Part shown: piece by piece, positions 33,331-41,746 of the stretch
Position numbering within the stretch: position 1 is the first letter of the stretch
Layout of the letters: every line of letters begins with the position of its first letter
NCBI RefSeq assembly: GCF_003853705.1
Contig: NZ_QTQI01000001.1
Span: forward strand, 575,584-639,583
Length of the DNA stretch: 64,000 nucleotides
Reading direction: 5' to 3'
Source of the DNA: Burkholderia sp. Bp8992
Lineage (GTDB): Bacteria; Pseudomonadota; Gammaproteobacteria; Burkholderiales; Burkholderiaceae
Translations under genes and position numbers: made by a program
Notes under the pieces: generated by a model
The model's input: only the letters and a program-made list of their open reading frames with translations
Told to the model about the DNA's origin: nothing
The model's database searches: none

Positions 33331-34251
33331 ATGGAAGCGACCCAGATGGCGTTCGGCGACGGTGTCGTCGACTACGCGGTCGAGGACGGCATCGCGACGA
33401 TCACGATGAACCGCCCCGAGTATCACAACGCGCAGAATTCGAAGATGACGTATGCGCTCGATGCGGCGTTCCGGCGCGCGGCGCACGACGACGCGGTGAA
33501 GGCGATCGTGCTCGCGGGCGCCGGCAAGCATTTCTCGGCGGGCCACGACATCGGCACGCCGGGCCGCGACATCCATGAGTCGTTCGATCGTGCGTCGCTG
33601 TGGTACGACCACGTCGACAAGGAAGGCGGCGAATTCCTGTATGCACGCGAGCAGGAGGTGTACCTCGGAATGTGCCGGCGCTGGCGCGACCTGCCGAAGC
33701 CGACGATCGCGATGGTGCAGGGCGCATGCGTCGCGGGCGGTCTGATGCTCGCGTGGGTGTGCGACCTGATCGTCGCGTCCGAGGACGCGTTCTTCGCCGA
33801 TCCGGTCGTGCGGATGGGGATTCCGGGCGTCGAGTATTTCGCGCATGCCTACGAGCTGAACCCGCGCATCGCGAAGGAATTCCTGTTCCTGGGCGAGCGG
33901 ATGCCGGCCGAGCGCGCATACCAGATGGGGATGGTCAACCGCGTGGTGCCGCGCGAGCGGCTACGCGACGCGACCTACGCGATCGCCGCGAAGATCGCGA
34001 CGATGCCGCGCCTCGGGCTCACGCTGACCAAGCAGGCGCTGAACCACGTCGAGGAACTGCAGGGCAAGCGCGCGGCGATGGACGCGGCGTTCGCATGGCA
34101 TCACTTCGCGCATGCGCACAACGAACTGGTGAGCGGCGACCGCCTCGGCGGCTACGACGCGCGCAGCATGGCCAGCTCGCAGCGCCAGCCGAACGGCGCG
34201 GATCGCGGCGACGTTCCGGCCCCGGTCGCCGTCAACGGAGCCGCCGCATGA
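33331..34251 (+). CDS. Enoyl-CoA hydratase/isomerase family protein
   Basis: About 306 residues with a crotonase fold: ITMNRPEYHNAQNS, GAGKHFSAGHDIG (oxyanion loop) and VQGACVAGGLMLAWVCDLIV. A C-terminal Ala/Gly-rich extension (after SMASSQRQPN) is unusual. ATG 33331 has GAGG 6 nt upstream; ATG 33319 overlaps the ipdB stop and is an alternative. It is one of two crotonases in operon 2; the other is EchA20-like. It may hydrate an enoyl-CoA during ring C/D or side-chain breakdown; the exact step cannot be assigned. Confidence 0.8.
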   Translation: MEATQMAFGDGVVDYAVEDGIATITMNRPEYHNAQNSKMTYALDAAFRRAAHDDAVKAIVLAGAGKHFSAGHDIGTPGRDIHESFDRASLWYDHVDKEGGEFLYAREQEVYLGMCRRWRDLPKPTIAMVQGACVAGGLMLAWVCDLIVASEDAFFADPVVRMGIPGVEYFAHAYELNPRIAKEFLFLGERMPAERAYQMGMVNRVVPRERLRDATYAIAAKIATMPRLGLTLTKQALNHVEELQGKRAAMDAAFAWHHFAHAHNELVSGDRLGGYDARSMASSQRQPNGADRGDVPAPVAVNGAAA

Positions 34252-35348
34252 GCACGACGCTGCAAAGCCCGCTGCATACGCCGCTGTGCGACCTGCTCGG
34301 CTGCCGCTACCCGATCGTGCAGACCGCGATGGGCTGGGTGGCCGACGCGCGGCTCGTCGCGGCGACCGCGAACGCCGGCGGCTTCGGCTTCCTGGCCGGC
34401 GCGACGCTCGAACCCGGGCAGGTCGAGGCCGAGATCCTGAAGGTGAAGTCGCTGACCGACCAGCCGTTCGGCATCAATTTCCACATGTTCCAGAAGAACG
34501 CCGCGCAGGTGGTCGATCTCGCGATCAAGCACCGGCTGCGCGCGGTCAGCTACGGCCGCGGGCCCGATGCGAAGACGATTCGCCGCTTCAAGGACGCCGG
34601 CATCGTCTGCATGCCGACGGTCGGCGCGCCGAAGCACGCGGCGAAGGCCGTCGAACTCGGCGCGGACATCGTGACGGTGCAGGGCGCGGAAGGCGGCGGC
34701 CACACGGGCTCGGTGCCGACCACGCTGCTGCTGCCGAAGGTGCTCGACGCGGTGCGCGTGCCGGTGGTCGCGGCCGGCGGGTTCTTCGACGGGCGCGGGC
34801 TGGCTGCCGCGCTCGCATACGGCGCGGCCGGCATCGCGATGGGCACGCGCTTCCTGATGAGCGCCGAATCGCCGGTGCCGCGCGAAACGCTCGACCGCTA
34901 CGTCGCGGTCGGCGACCCGGCGCGCATCCGCGTGTCGGACGCGCTCGACGGGCTGCCGCAACGGATGATCGACAACCCGTACCTGCTGAAGCTCGAACGC
35001 TTCGGCCCGCTGCGCCGCACGTGGTTCGCGCTGAAGACGGCCGAAGCGTGGCGGCGCCAGAACGGCCTCGGCACGGGCGACATGCTCGGCCTCGCGCTCA
35101 AGGCGCTGCGTTCGCACGACTACACGGCGAGCCAGACGCTGATGGCCGCGAACGCGCCGTTCCTGATCCAGCGCGCGATCGTCGAGGGCCGCCCGGATGA
35201 AGGCGTGCTGCCGAGCGGCCAGGCGGCCGCGATGATCGGCGCGATCGAGTCGTGCGACGCGCTGATCGCGCGGATCGTCGCGGAAGCCTGCGAGCGAATC
35301 GATGCACTGGCCGCGTTGCGCGGCGCGGCAGCGGTGCAGGCCGCATGA
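34248..35348 (+). CDS. ipdC: Nitronate-monooxygenase-like flavoprotein (IpdC)
   Basis: The protein has 366 residues, an NMO/2-nitropropane dioxygenase TIM barrel: RYPIVQTAMGWVADARLVAA, GINFHMFQKN, GADIVTVQGAEGGGHTG and PVVAAGGFFDGRGLAAALAY. IpdC is the family member in the steroid ring C/D pathway (ScdK in Comamonas), acting on 5OH-HIP-CoA-derived intermediates before EchA20. ATGA overlap with the hydratase gene. The pathway role comes from context; the fold assignment is firm. Confidence 0.85.
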   Translation: MSTTLQSPLHTPLCDLLGCRYPIVQTAMGWVADARLVAATANAGGFGFLAGATLEPGQVEAEILKVKSLTDQPFGINFHMFQKNAAQVVDLAIKHRLRAVSYGRGPDAKTIRRFKDAGIVCMPTVGAPKHAAKAVELGADIVTVQGAEGGGHTGSVPTTLLLPKVLDAVRVPVVAAGGFFDGRGLAAALAYGAAGIAMGTRFLMSAESPVPRETLDRYVAVGDPARIRVSDALDGLPQRMIDNPYLLKLERFGPLRRTWFALKTAEAWRRQNGLGTGDMLGLALKALRSHDYTASQTLMAANAPFLIQRAIVEGRPDEGVLPSGQAAAMIGAIESCDALIARIVAEACERIDALAALRGAAAVQAA

Positions 35349-35374
35349 ACAACCATCACAGGGAGGCCAAGGAG

Positions 35375-36184
35375 ATGACAGCATCCAACCAACCGGCCGG
35401 CGCGATGCCGTTCCGGATCGATCGCGCCGACGGCATCGCCGAACTGGTGATCGCCCATCCGCCCGTGAACGCGCTCGACGCGCAGGGCTGGCATGCGCTC
35501 TCGCGTGCGCTCGACGCGCTCGGCGCGGACGACGACGTCCGCGTGATCGTGGTGCGCGGCGAAGGCCGCGGCTTCTGCGCGGGCGTCGACATCAAGGAAC
35601 TGGCCGCGCATCCGGAGCGGATCGTGCCGGTCAACGCGGGCAACTACGAGACGTTCCGCGCAGTGCACCGCAACCCGAAGCCGGTGATCGCGGCCGTGCA
35701 CGGCTTCGTGCTCGGCGGCGGGATCGGCATCTGCGGCGCAGCGGACATCGTCGTCGCGGCCGATTGCGCGCGCTTCGGCGTGCCCGAGATCGATCGCGGC
35801 GCGATGGGCGGCGGCGCGCACCTGCAGCGGTTGTTCGGCGTACAGAAGGTCCGCGCGATGTACTTCACCGGCGACATGATCGACGCGGCCGAAGCGTACC
35901 GGCTCGGCGCGGTCGAGCAGGTCGTCACGCGCGCCACGCTGCGCGACGCCGCGCTCGCGATCGCCCGCAAGATCGCGGAGAAGAGCCCGGCGATGGTGCG
36001 GCTCGCGAAGGAGGCGCTGAACGGCGTGGAGGACGGCGATCTCGAGGACAAGTACCGCTGGGAGCAGGGCTTCACGCTGCAGGCGTACATGACGAACGAC
36101 TCGACGGAAGCGCGCGCCGCGTTCGTCGAGAAGCGCGATGCGCGCTTCGACGCGCAGGCAACCGCCGGGGAGGCACGCGCATGA
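35375..36184 (+). CDS. echA20: Crotonase-family ring hydrolase (EchA20/ScdY-like)
   Basis: The protein has 269 residues. It shares blocks with mycobacterial EchA20: PPVNALDAQGW, VRGEGRGFCAGVDIKEL, VIAAVHGFVLGGGIGICG, FGVPEIDRGAMGGGAHL and YRWEQGFTLQ. EchA20 hydrolyses a ring of HIEC-CoA to give COCHEA-CoA. ATG 35375 is preferred because GGGAGG lies 8 nt upstream; ATG 35345 overlaps the ipdC stop and would add ten residues. It overlaps the following dehydrogenase gene by 4 nt. Confidence 0.85.
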   Translation: MTASNQPAGAMPFRIDRADGIAELVIAHPPVNALDAQGWHALSRALDALGADDDVRVIVVRGEGRGFCAGVDIKELAAHPERIVPVNAGNYETFRAVHRNPKPVIAAVHGFVLGGGIGICGAADIVVAADCARFGVPEIDRGAMGGGAHLQRLFGVQKVRAMYFTGDMIDAAEAYRLGAVEQVVTRATLRDAALAIARKIAEKSPAMVRLAKEALNGVEDGDLEDKYRWEQGFTLQAYMTNDSTEARAAFVEKRDARFDAQATAGEARA

Positions 36185-37350
36185 ACCTGACCTATACGCC
36201 GCAACAGCAGGCGTTCCGCGCGGAAATCCGCGAATGGCTTGCCGCGCACGTGCCGCGCGAGCGGCTGCCGAGCTTCGACACCGAGGAAGGCTTCGCCGCA
36301 CACCGCGAATGGGAGCGCACGCTGCACTCGGGCCGCTGGAGCATGGTCACGTGGCCGCGCGAGCTGGGCGGGCGCGGCTGCGACCTGATCGAGTGGCTGA
36401 TCTTCGAGGAAGAGTACTGGCGTGCCGACGCGCCGATGCGCGTGAACCAGAACGGCATCTTCCTGCTCGGCCCGACGCTGATGGATTTCGGCACCGACGC
36501 GCAGAAGGCGCGCTTCCTGCCCGCGATGGCGGCCGGCGAGCACGTGTGGGCGCAGGGCTGGTCGGAACCCAACGCGGGTTCGGACATGGCCGCGATCCGC
36601 ACGACGGCCACCCGCATCGGCGACGAATACGTGCTGAACGGCCAGAAGATCTGGTCGACCCGCGCGGTGTGGGCCGACTGGCTGTTCGGGCTGTTCCGCA
36701 GCGATCCCGAATCGTCGCGCCACCACGGGCTGACGTTCCTGATGGTGCCGCTGTCCGCGCCGGGCATTACGGTGCGGCCGATCCGGCAGCTCAACGGGCA
36801 GACCGGTTTCGCTGAAATCTTCTTCGACGACGTGCGCGTGCCGGTCGAGAACCGGCTCGCGGCCGAAGGCGCGGGCTGGCAGGTCGCGATGGCGACGGCC
36901 GGGTTCGAGCGCGGGCTGATGCTGCGGTCTCCCGCACGCTTCCAGCGCACCGCGCAGGCGCTGCGCGACCTGTATCTCGCGCACCGCGACAGCGCGGACC
37001 GCGACCCGACGCTGCGCGAACGCGTGGTGCAGGCCTGGATGGACGCGCAGGCCTATGCGCTGTCGACCTACGCGACCGCGAGCCGGCTGCTGAAGGGCGG
37101 CCACATCGGCGCGGAGTCGAGCACCAACAAGGTGTTCTGGTCGGAGCTCGACCTGCGCATGCACCAGACCGCGCTCGACATTCTCGGTGCGCACGGCGAG
37201 GTCGTCCCGCAGACGGCCGCGCAGCACGCGGCGCTCGGCCACTGGCTCGACGGCTTCCTGTTCGCGCAGGCCGGCACGATCTACGCGGGCACCAACGAGA
37301 TCCAGCGCAACATCGTCGCCGAACGGATGCTCGGCATGCCGCGCGCGTAA
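36181..37350 (+). CDS. Acyl-CoA dehydrogenase, FadE31-like large partner
   Basis: The protein has 389 residues, a full ACAD: WAQGWSEPNAGSDMAAIRTT, NGQKIWSTRAVW (FAD-binding region) and IYAGTNEIQRNIVAERMLG. The unusual ring-specific features (MRVNQNGIFLLGPTLMDFGT, FERGLMLRSPARF) resemble FadE31 of the mycobacterial KstR2 regulon. It is followed after 29 bp by a shorter ACAD lacking that end motif, fitting the alpha2beta2 heterotetramers used for steroid-derived acyl-CoAs. Electrons should go to ETF, whose gene starts at 63775. Confidence 0.8.
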   Translation: MNLTYTPQQQAFRAEIREWLAAHVPRERLPSFDTEEGFAAHREWERTLHSGRWSMVTWPRELGGRGCDLIEWLIFEEEYWRADAPMRVNQNGIFLLGPTLMDFGTDAQKARFLPAMAAGEHVWAQGWSEPNAGSDMAAIRTTATRIGDEYVLNGQKIWSTRAVWADWLFGLFRSDPESSRHHGLTFLMVPLSAPGITVRPIRQLNGQTGFAEIFFDDVRVPVENRLAAEGAGWQVAMATAGFERGLMLRSPARFQRTAQALRDLYLAHRDSADRDPTLRERVVQAWMDAQAYALSTYATASRLLKGGHIGAESSTNKVFWSELDLRMHQTALDILGAHGEVVPQTAAQHAALGHWLDGFLFAQAGTIYAGTNEIQRNIVAERMLGMPRA

Positions 37351-37379
37351 CGGCGCCACCCTCACAGAACGGACATCGT

Positions 37380-38450
37380 ATGGATTTCGTATTCGATGAA
37401 GACCAGGAAGCACTCGCGGACAGCGTGAAGCGCCTGCTGATGACCGAGATGACGCCCGAGCTGATCCGCGAGCTCTGGGCGACGCCGACCGGGCGCTCGG
37501 ACGACCTGTGGGCGCTGTTCGCGTCGCAGGGGCTGACCGCCGTGTCGGTGCCCGAGCCGCAGGGCGGCCTCGGCCTGACCGAAGTGGAATGGGCGCTACT
37601 CGCGCAGGCCTACGGCTATTTCGGCAGCCCCGAGCCGCTGCTCGACACGGCGCTCGTGTCGGCCGGCGTGCTGGCGCGGCTGCCCGCGAGCGACTGGCGC
37701 GACGCGCTGCTGCGCGACATCGCCGAAGGGCGCGCGCGTGTCGCGCTCGTGCATCCGGTGAATCCGTATGCGGCCGACGTGCACGTCGCGCAGACGCTCC
37801 TGTGCGAACACCGCGGCGAGCTGCACCGCGTCGATCCCGCGCAGTGCGCGTGGCGTGCGGTCGACAGCGTCGACCCGTCGCGGCGCCTGTTCACGCTCGA
37901 CTGGGAGCCGTCGGCGGCTACCCGCGTCGCGCGTGCGGACGACGCAGCGCCGCTGCTGAATCGCGCGCTCGACCGCGGCGCGTTCGCGGTCGCCGCACAG
38001 CTGCTCGGCCTCACGCAGCGCGTGCTCGACGTCGCGCTCGACTACAGCGCGCAGCGCAAGCAGTTCGGCAAGGCAATCGGCTCGTACCAGGCGCTCAAGC
38101 ACCTGCTCGCCGACGTCGCGATCCGCTACGAGTTCGCGCGGCCGGTGGTGGCGCGCGCCGCACAGGCGATCGCCGACGATCATCCGCAGCGCGCGGTGTT
38201 CGTGTCGCACGCGAAGCTCGCGGCGATGTCGGCCGCGCAACTGGCCGCGCGCCACTCGATGCAGGTGCACGGTGCGATCGGCTACACGTGGGAGCTCGAC
38301 CTGCAGATCTTCATGAAGCGGATCTGGGCGCTCTCGGGCAGCTGGGGCGACGCCGCCTTCCACAAGGCCCGCGTGGCCGACGCGATCCTCGGCGACGCAT
38401 TGCCGATCGGCCCCGCGCAGACCTTCGACCTCGAGGAATCGAACGCATGA
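37380..38450 (+). CDS. Acyl-CoA dehydrogenase, FadE32-like partner subunit
   Basis: The protein has 356 residues. ACAD features include MDFVFDEDQEALADSVKRLL, QGLTAVSVPEPQGGLGL, LDYSAQRKQFGKAIGSYQAL and MQVHGAIGYTWELDLQIFMK. The middle beta domain is short and the usual WCxxTEPxAGSD-type motif is missing, as expected of the beta subunit in heteromeric steroid ACADs. The gene overlaps fadA6 by 4 nt. Partnering with the preceding FadE31-like protein is inferred. Confidence 0.78.
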   Translation: MDFVFDEDQEALADSVKRLLMTEMTPELIRELWATPTGRSDDLWALFASQGLTAVSVPEPQGGLGLTEVEWALLAQAYGYFGSPEPLLDTALVSAGVLARLPASDWRDALLRDIAEGRARVALVHPVNPYAADVHVAQTLLCEHRGELHRVDPAQCAWRAVDSVDPSRRLFTLDWEPSAATRVARADDAAPLLNRALDRGAFAVAAQLLGLTQRVLDVALDYSAQRKQFGKAIGSYQALKHLLADVAIRYEFARPVVARAAQAIADDHPQRAVFVSHAKLAAMSAAQLAARHSMQVHGAIGYTWELDLQIFMKRIWALSGSWGDAAFHKARVADAILGDALPIGPAQTFDLEESNA

Positions 38451-39598
38451 AACAGGCTTATATCGTCGACGCGCTGCGCACGCCGACCGGCCGCCGCAAG
38501 GGCGGGCTCGCGCACGTCCATGCAGCGGACCTCGGCGGCTTCGTGTTGAAGACGCTCGTCGAACGCAACGCAATTCCCGCCGACGCATACGACGACGTGG
38601 TGTTCGGCTGCGTCGACACGATCGGCCCGCTCGCGGGCAACATCGCGCGCACCTGCTGGCTGGCAGCCGGGCTGCCGCTGCAGGTACCGGGCGTGACGGT
38701 CGACCGCCAGTGCGGGTCGTCGCAGCAGGCCGTGCACTTCGCCGCGCAGGCCGTGATGAGCGGCGTGCAGGATGTGGTCGTCGCGGGCGGCGTGCAGACG
38801 ATGACGCAGATCCCGATCTCGTCCGCGATGACCAGCGCGGCGCCGCTCGGCTTCACCGATCCGTTCTCGGGCAGCACCGGCTGGCGCGCGCGTTTCGGCG
38901 ATGCACCGGTGTCGCAGTTCGTCGCCGCGCAGCGGATCGCCGATCACTGGAACCTGTCGCGCGGCGCGATGGAGCGTTATGCGCTGGAAAGCCACCGCCG
39001 TGCGGTCGCGGCGATCGAGGCCGGCCATTTCAGGCGGGAGATCGTGCCGTTCGAAGGCGTGACGCACGACGAGACGCCGCGCCCCGATACGTCGCTGGAG
39101 AAGATGGCGACGCTCGCGCCGCTGACGCCGGGCGGCTCGCTGACGGCGGCCGTCGCGAGCCAGACCTGCGATGCGGCGGCCGCGCTGCTGATCGTGTCGG
39201 AAGAGGCGCTGAAGCGCTACGGCCTCACGCCGCGTGCGCGTATCCATCACCTGAGCGTGCTCGGCGACGATCCGCTGTGGATGCTCACCGCGCCGATTCC
39301 GGCAACGAAGGCCGCGTTGAAGAAGAGCGGGCTCGATCTGGCGCAGATCGACGTCGTCGAGCTGAACGAGGCGTTCGCTTCGGTCGCGCAGGCGTGGCTC
39401 GCCGACACGCGTTTCCCGCACGAGAAGACCAACCCGAACGGCGGTGCGATCGCGCTCGGCCATCCGCTCGGCGCGACCGGCGCGCGGCTGATGACGACGC
39501 TGCTGCACGAGCTGGAGCGCACCGGCGGCCGCTACGGGCTGCAGACGATGTGCGAAGGCGGCGGCCTCGCGAACGTCACGATCATCGAGCGCCTGTGA
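38447..39598 (+). CDS. fadA6: Acetyl-CoA acyltransferase, thiolase (FadA6-like)
   Basis: The protein has 383 residues. Thiolase active-site blocks are complete: DRQCGSSQQAVHFA (acylated Cys), NEAFASVAQAW, GHPLGATGARLM and CEGGGLANV. It would cleave a 3-oxoacyl-CoA with CoA, releasing acetyl- or succinyl-type units late in ring C/D degradation. It is one of two thiolases in the operon. The FadA6 label follows gene neighbours rather than a unique motif. Confidence 0.8.
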   Translation: MKQAYIVDALRTPTGRRKGGLAHVHAADLGGFVLKTLVERNAIPADAYDDVVFGCVDTIGPLAGNIARTCWLAAGLPLQVPGVTVDRQCGSSQQAVHFAAQAVMSGVQDVVVAGGVQTMTQIPISSAMTSAAPLGFTDPFSGSTGWRARFGDAPVSQFVAAQRIADHWNLSRGAMERYALESHRRAVAAIEAGHFRREIVPFEGVTHDETPRPDTSLEKMATLAPLTPGGSLTAAVASQTCDAAAALLIVSEEALKRYGLTPRARIHHLSVLGDDPLWMLTAPIPATKAALKKSGLDLAQIDVVELNEAFASVAQAWLADTRFPHEKTNPNGGAIALGHPLGATGARLMTTLLHELERTGGRYGLQTMCEGGGLANVTIIERL

Positions 39599-39631
39599 GC
39601 GCGCCACCTTCACGATCCACGAGGCACAAGC

Positions 39632-40510
39632 ATGGGAATCTGTAACGGACGCACGGTCATCATCACCGGCGCGGGCGGCGGGCTCGGGCGCGAATACGCG
39701 CTGGCGTTCGCGGCCGAAGGCGCGTCGGTCGTCGTCAACGACATCCGGCACGACGCCGCGCAGGCCGTGTGCGACGAAATCGCCCGGCGTGGCGGCCGCG
39801 CGCTCGCGAATGCCGACGACATCACGCAGACCGACACCGCGCAGCGGATCGTCGACGTGGCGCGCGACGCATTCGGCGACGTCCATGTGCTCGTCAACAA
39901 CGCGGGCATTTGCCGCGACAGGATGTTCACGAGCATGACCGAAGCCGACTGGGACGACGTGATGCGCGTGCACCTGCGCGGCCACTTCTGCCTGTCGAGC
40001 GTGCTGGCGCGCGTGTGGCGCGACGCGGCGAAGGCCGGCCGCGCGGTCGACGCACGGATCGTCAACACGAGTTCGGGCGCCGGGCTGCAAGGCTCGATCG
40101 GCCAGTCGAACTACGGCGCGGCGAAGGCCGGAATCGCCGCGCTCACGCTGATGCAGGCGGCCGAGCTGCAGCGCTACGGCGTGCGCGTGAATGCGCTTGC
40201 GCCGGCCGCGCGCACGTCGATGACGGAAGGCGTGTTCGCCGACATGATGAAGAAGCCCGAGGACGGCGGCTTCGACTATTTCGATCCGGCCAATGTCGCG
40301 CCGCTGGTCGTATGGCTCGGCAGCACGCTGTCGGCCGACGTGACGGGCCAGGTGTTCGAGGTCGCGGGCGGGATGATCGCGGTCGCCGAAGGCTGGCGCA
40401 CGGGCCCGAGCGTCGATCGCGGCGCGCGCTGGGCGGCAGCCGAGATCGGCCCGGCGGTCGCGCAACTGCTGGCCGATGCGCGGCCCGCGCAACGCGTGTA
40501 CGGGAGCTGA
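39632..40510 (+). CDS. SDR-type 3-hydroxyacyl-CoA dehydrogenase (MFE-2/17beta-HSD4-like)
   Basis: The protein has 292 residues. It opens MGICNGRTVIITGAGGGLGR, with NNAGICRD, NTSSGAGLQGSIGQ, SNYGAAKAGIAALT (Tyr/Lys) and a C-terminal acyl-binding extension. The GAGGGLGREYAL motif and NNAGICRDRMF resemble the dehydrogenase domain of MFE-2/17beta-HSD4 proteins, which oxidise 3-hydroxyacyl-CoAs, including sterol side-chain ones. It lies 33 bp after fadA6 and 3 bp before a fadE gene. A beta-oxidation step is likely; the exact substrate is not. Confidence 0.75.
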   Translation: MGICNGRTVIITGAGGGLGREYALAFAAEGASVVVNDIRHDAAQAVCDEIARRGGRALANADDITQTDTAQRIVDVARDAFGDVHVLVNNAGICRDRMFTSMTEADWDDVMRVHLRGHFCLSSVLARVWRDAAKAGRAVDARIVNTSSGAGLQGSIGQSNYGAAKAGIAALTLMQAAELQRYGVRVNALAPAARTSMTEGVFADMMKKPEDGGFDYFDPANVAPLVVWLGSTLSADVTGQVFEVAGGMIAVAEGWRTGPSVDRGARWAAAEIGPAVAQLLADARPAQRVYGS

Positions 40511-40513
40511 CCG

Positions 40514-41746
40514 ATGGATCTGGCGTTCACCGACGAACAGGCGATGATCCGCGACGCGGCGGCCGACGTGCTCGCCGAACGCAGTGCGTCGGCCGACGTG
40601 CGCCGCGCGCTCGAACAGTCGGCCGGCCGCGACGACGGGCTGTGGGCGACGCTCGCGGGCGAGCTCGGCTGGAACGCGCTCGCGTTGCCGGAAGCGGCCG
40701 GCGGGCTCGGGCTCGGCGCGGTCGAGCAGACGGTGCTGATGGAGCAGCTCGGCCGGCGCGTCGCGTGCGTGCCGTATTTCGCGACCGCATGCCTCGCGGC
40801 GACCGCGCTGGCCGGCTGCGACACGCCGCTGGCCAACGGCTGGCTCGCGAAGATCGCCGAAGGCGCGTGCAGCGCGACGCTGGCGCTGCCGTTCGACCTG
40901 CCGGTCGGCGCGTGGAAGCTGCCGGTCGTCGCGGCAGAAGCGGCGGGCGGCTATGCGCTGTCCGGCACGGTCGAACAGGCGATCGACGGCGCACGCGCCG
41001 ACCTGCTGGTGATGCCCGCGCGGATCGCGAACGAAGGGCAATCGATCGGGCTGTTCGCGATCGACGTTGCATCGGCGTCGGGCCTGGCCGTCACGCCGCT
41101 CGACACGCTCGACGCGACGCGGCCGATCGCGCGCGTGGTGTTCGACGACACGCGCGTGAGCCGCGAGGGGCTGTTCGCCAGCGGCGCCGCTGCTGCACGG
41201 GCGCTCGAACGCGCAGGCTGGTTCGCGGCACTCGCGCTGGCCGCCGAACAGCTCGGCGGCGCGCAGCAGTGCCTCGACCTGACGCTCGACTACACGAGCC
41301 AGCGCGTGCAGTTCGGCCGCGTGATCGCATCGTTCCAGGCCGTCAAGCACCGCTGCGCGCAGATGATGGTGCTGATCGAAGCGGCGCGCTCGGCCGTGCT
41401 CGGCGCCGCGCATGCATGGGACGCCGAAGCCGGCGCGACGCCGGGCGCCGCGTTGCGCGCCGACATCGCGGCCGCGAAAGCCGCCGCGAACGACGCGTAT
41501 GCGTTCTGCGCACAGGAAGCGATCCAGCTGCACGGCGGCGTCGGCTTCACGTGGGAATACGACCCGCATCTCTATTTCAAGCGCGCACAGGCGTCGGGCG
41601 CGCAGTTCGGCAGTACGCCGCAACTGCTCGAATGGATCGCCCGTCATGCGATCGACGGCAGCGCGTCGCCGCGCGATGCAGCGTTCGAGTCATCGGTTGC
41701 CGCCGCATCCCGCCCATCGGCCGCGCGCTCAGGAGCCCTCCAATGA
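40514..41746 (+). CDS. Acyl-CoA dehydrogenase, FadE33-like subunit
   Basis: The protein has 410 residues: MDLAFTDEQAMIRDAAADVL, ELGWNALALPEAAGGLGLGA, LDYTSQRVQFGRVIASFQAV and IQLHGGVGFTWEYDPHLYFK. It is again a shorter-motif ACAD, lacking the SEPxAGSD block, and ends in an Ala/Ser-rich tail. It overlaps the FadE30-like gene by 4 nt, forming the second large/small ACAD pair in the operon. Numbering relative to mycobacterial FadE proteins is approximate. Confidence 0.75.
   Translation: MDLAFTDEQAMIRDAAADVLAERSASADVRRALEQSAGRDDGLWATLAGELGWNALALPEAAGGLGLGAVEQTVLMEQLGRRVACVPYFATACLAATALAGCDTPLANGWLAKIAEGACSATLALPFDLPVGAWKLPVVAAEAAGGYALSGTVEQAIDGARADLLVMPARIANEGQSIGLFAIDVASASGLAVTPLDTLDATRPIARVVFDDTRVSREGLFASGAAAARALERAGWFAALALAAEQLGGAQQCLDLTLDYTSQRVQFGRVIASFQAVKHRCAQMMVLIEAARSAVLGAAHAWDAEAGATPGAALRADIAAAKAAANDAYAFCAQEAIQLHGGVGFTWEYDPHLYFKRAQASGAQFGSTPQLLEWIARHAIDGSASPRDAAFESSVAAASRPSAARSGALQ

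Noticed and set aside
38282-41647. 1121-codon minus-strand frame across fadA6 and fadE genes
   Set aside because: Shadow of strongly biased codons on the + strand; no conserved motif.
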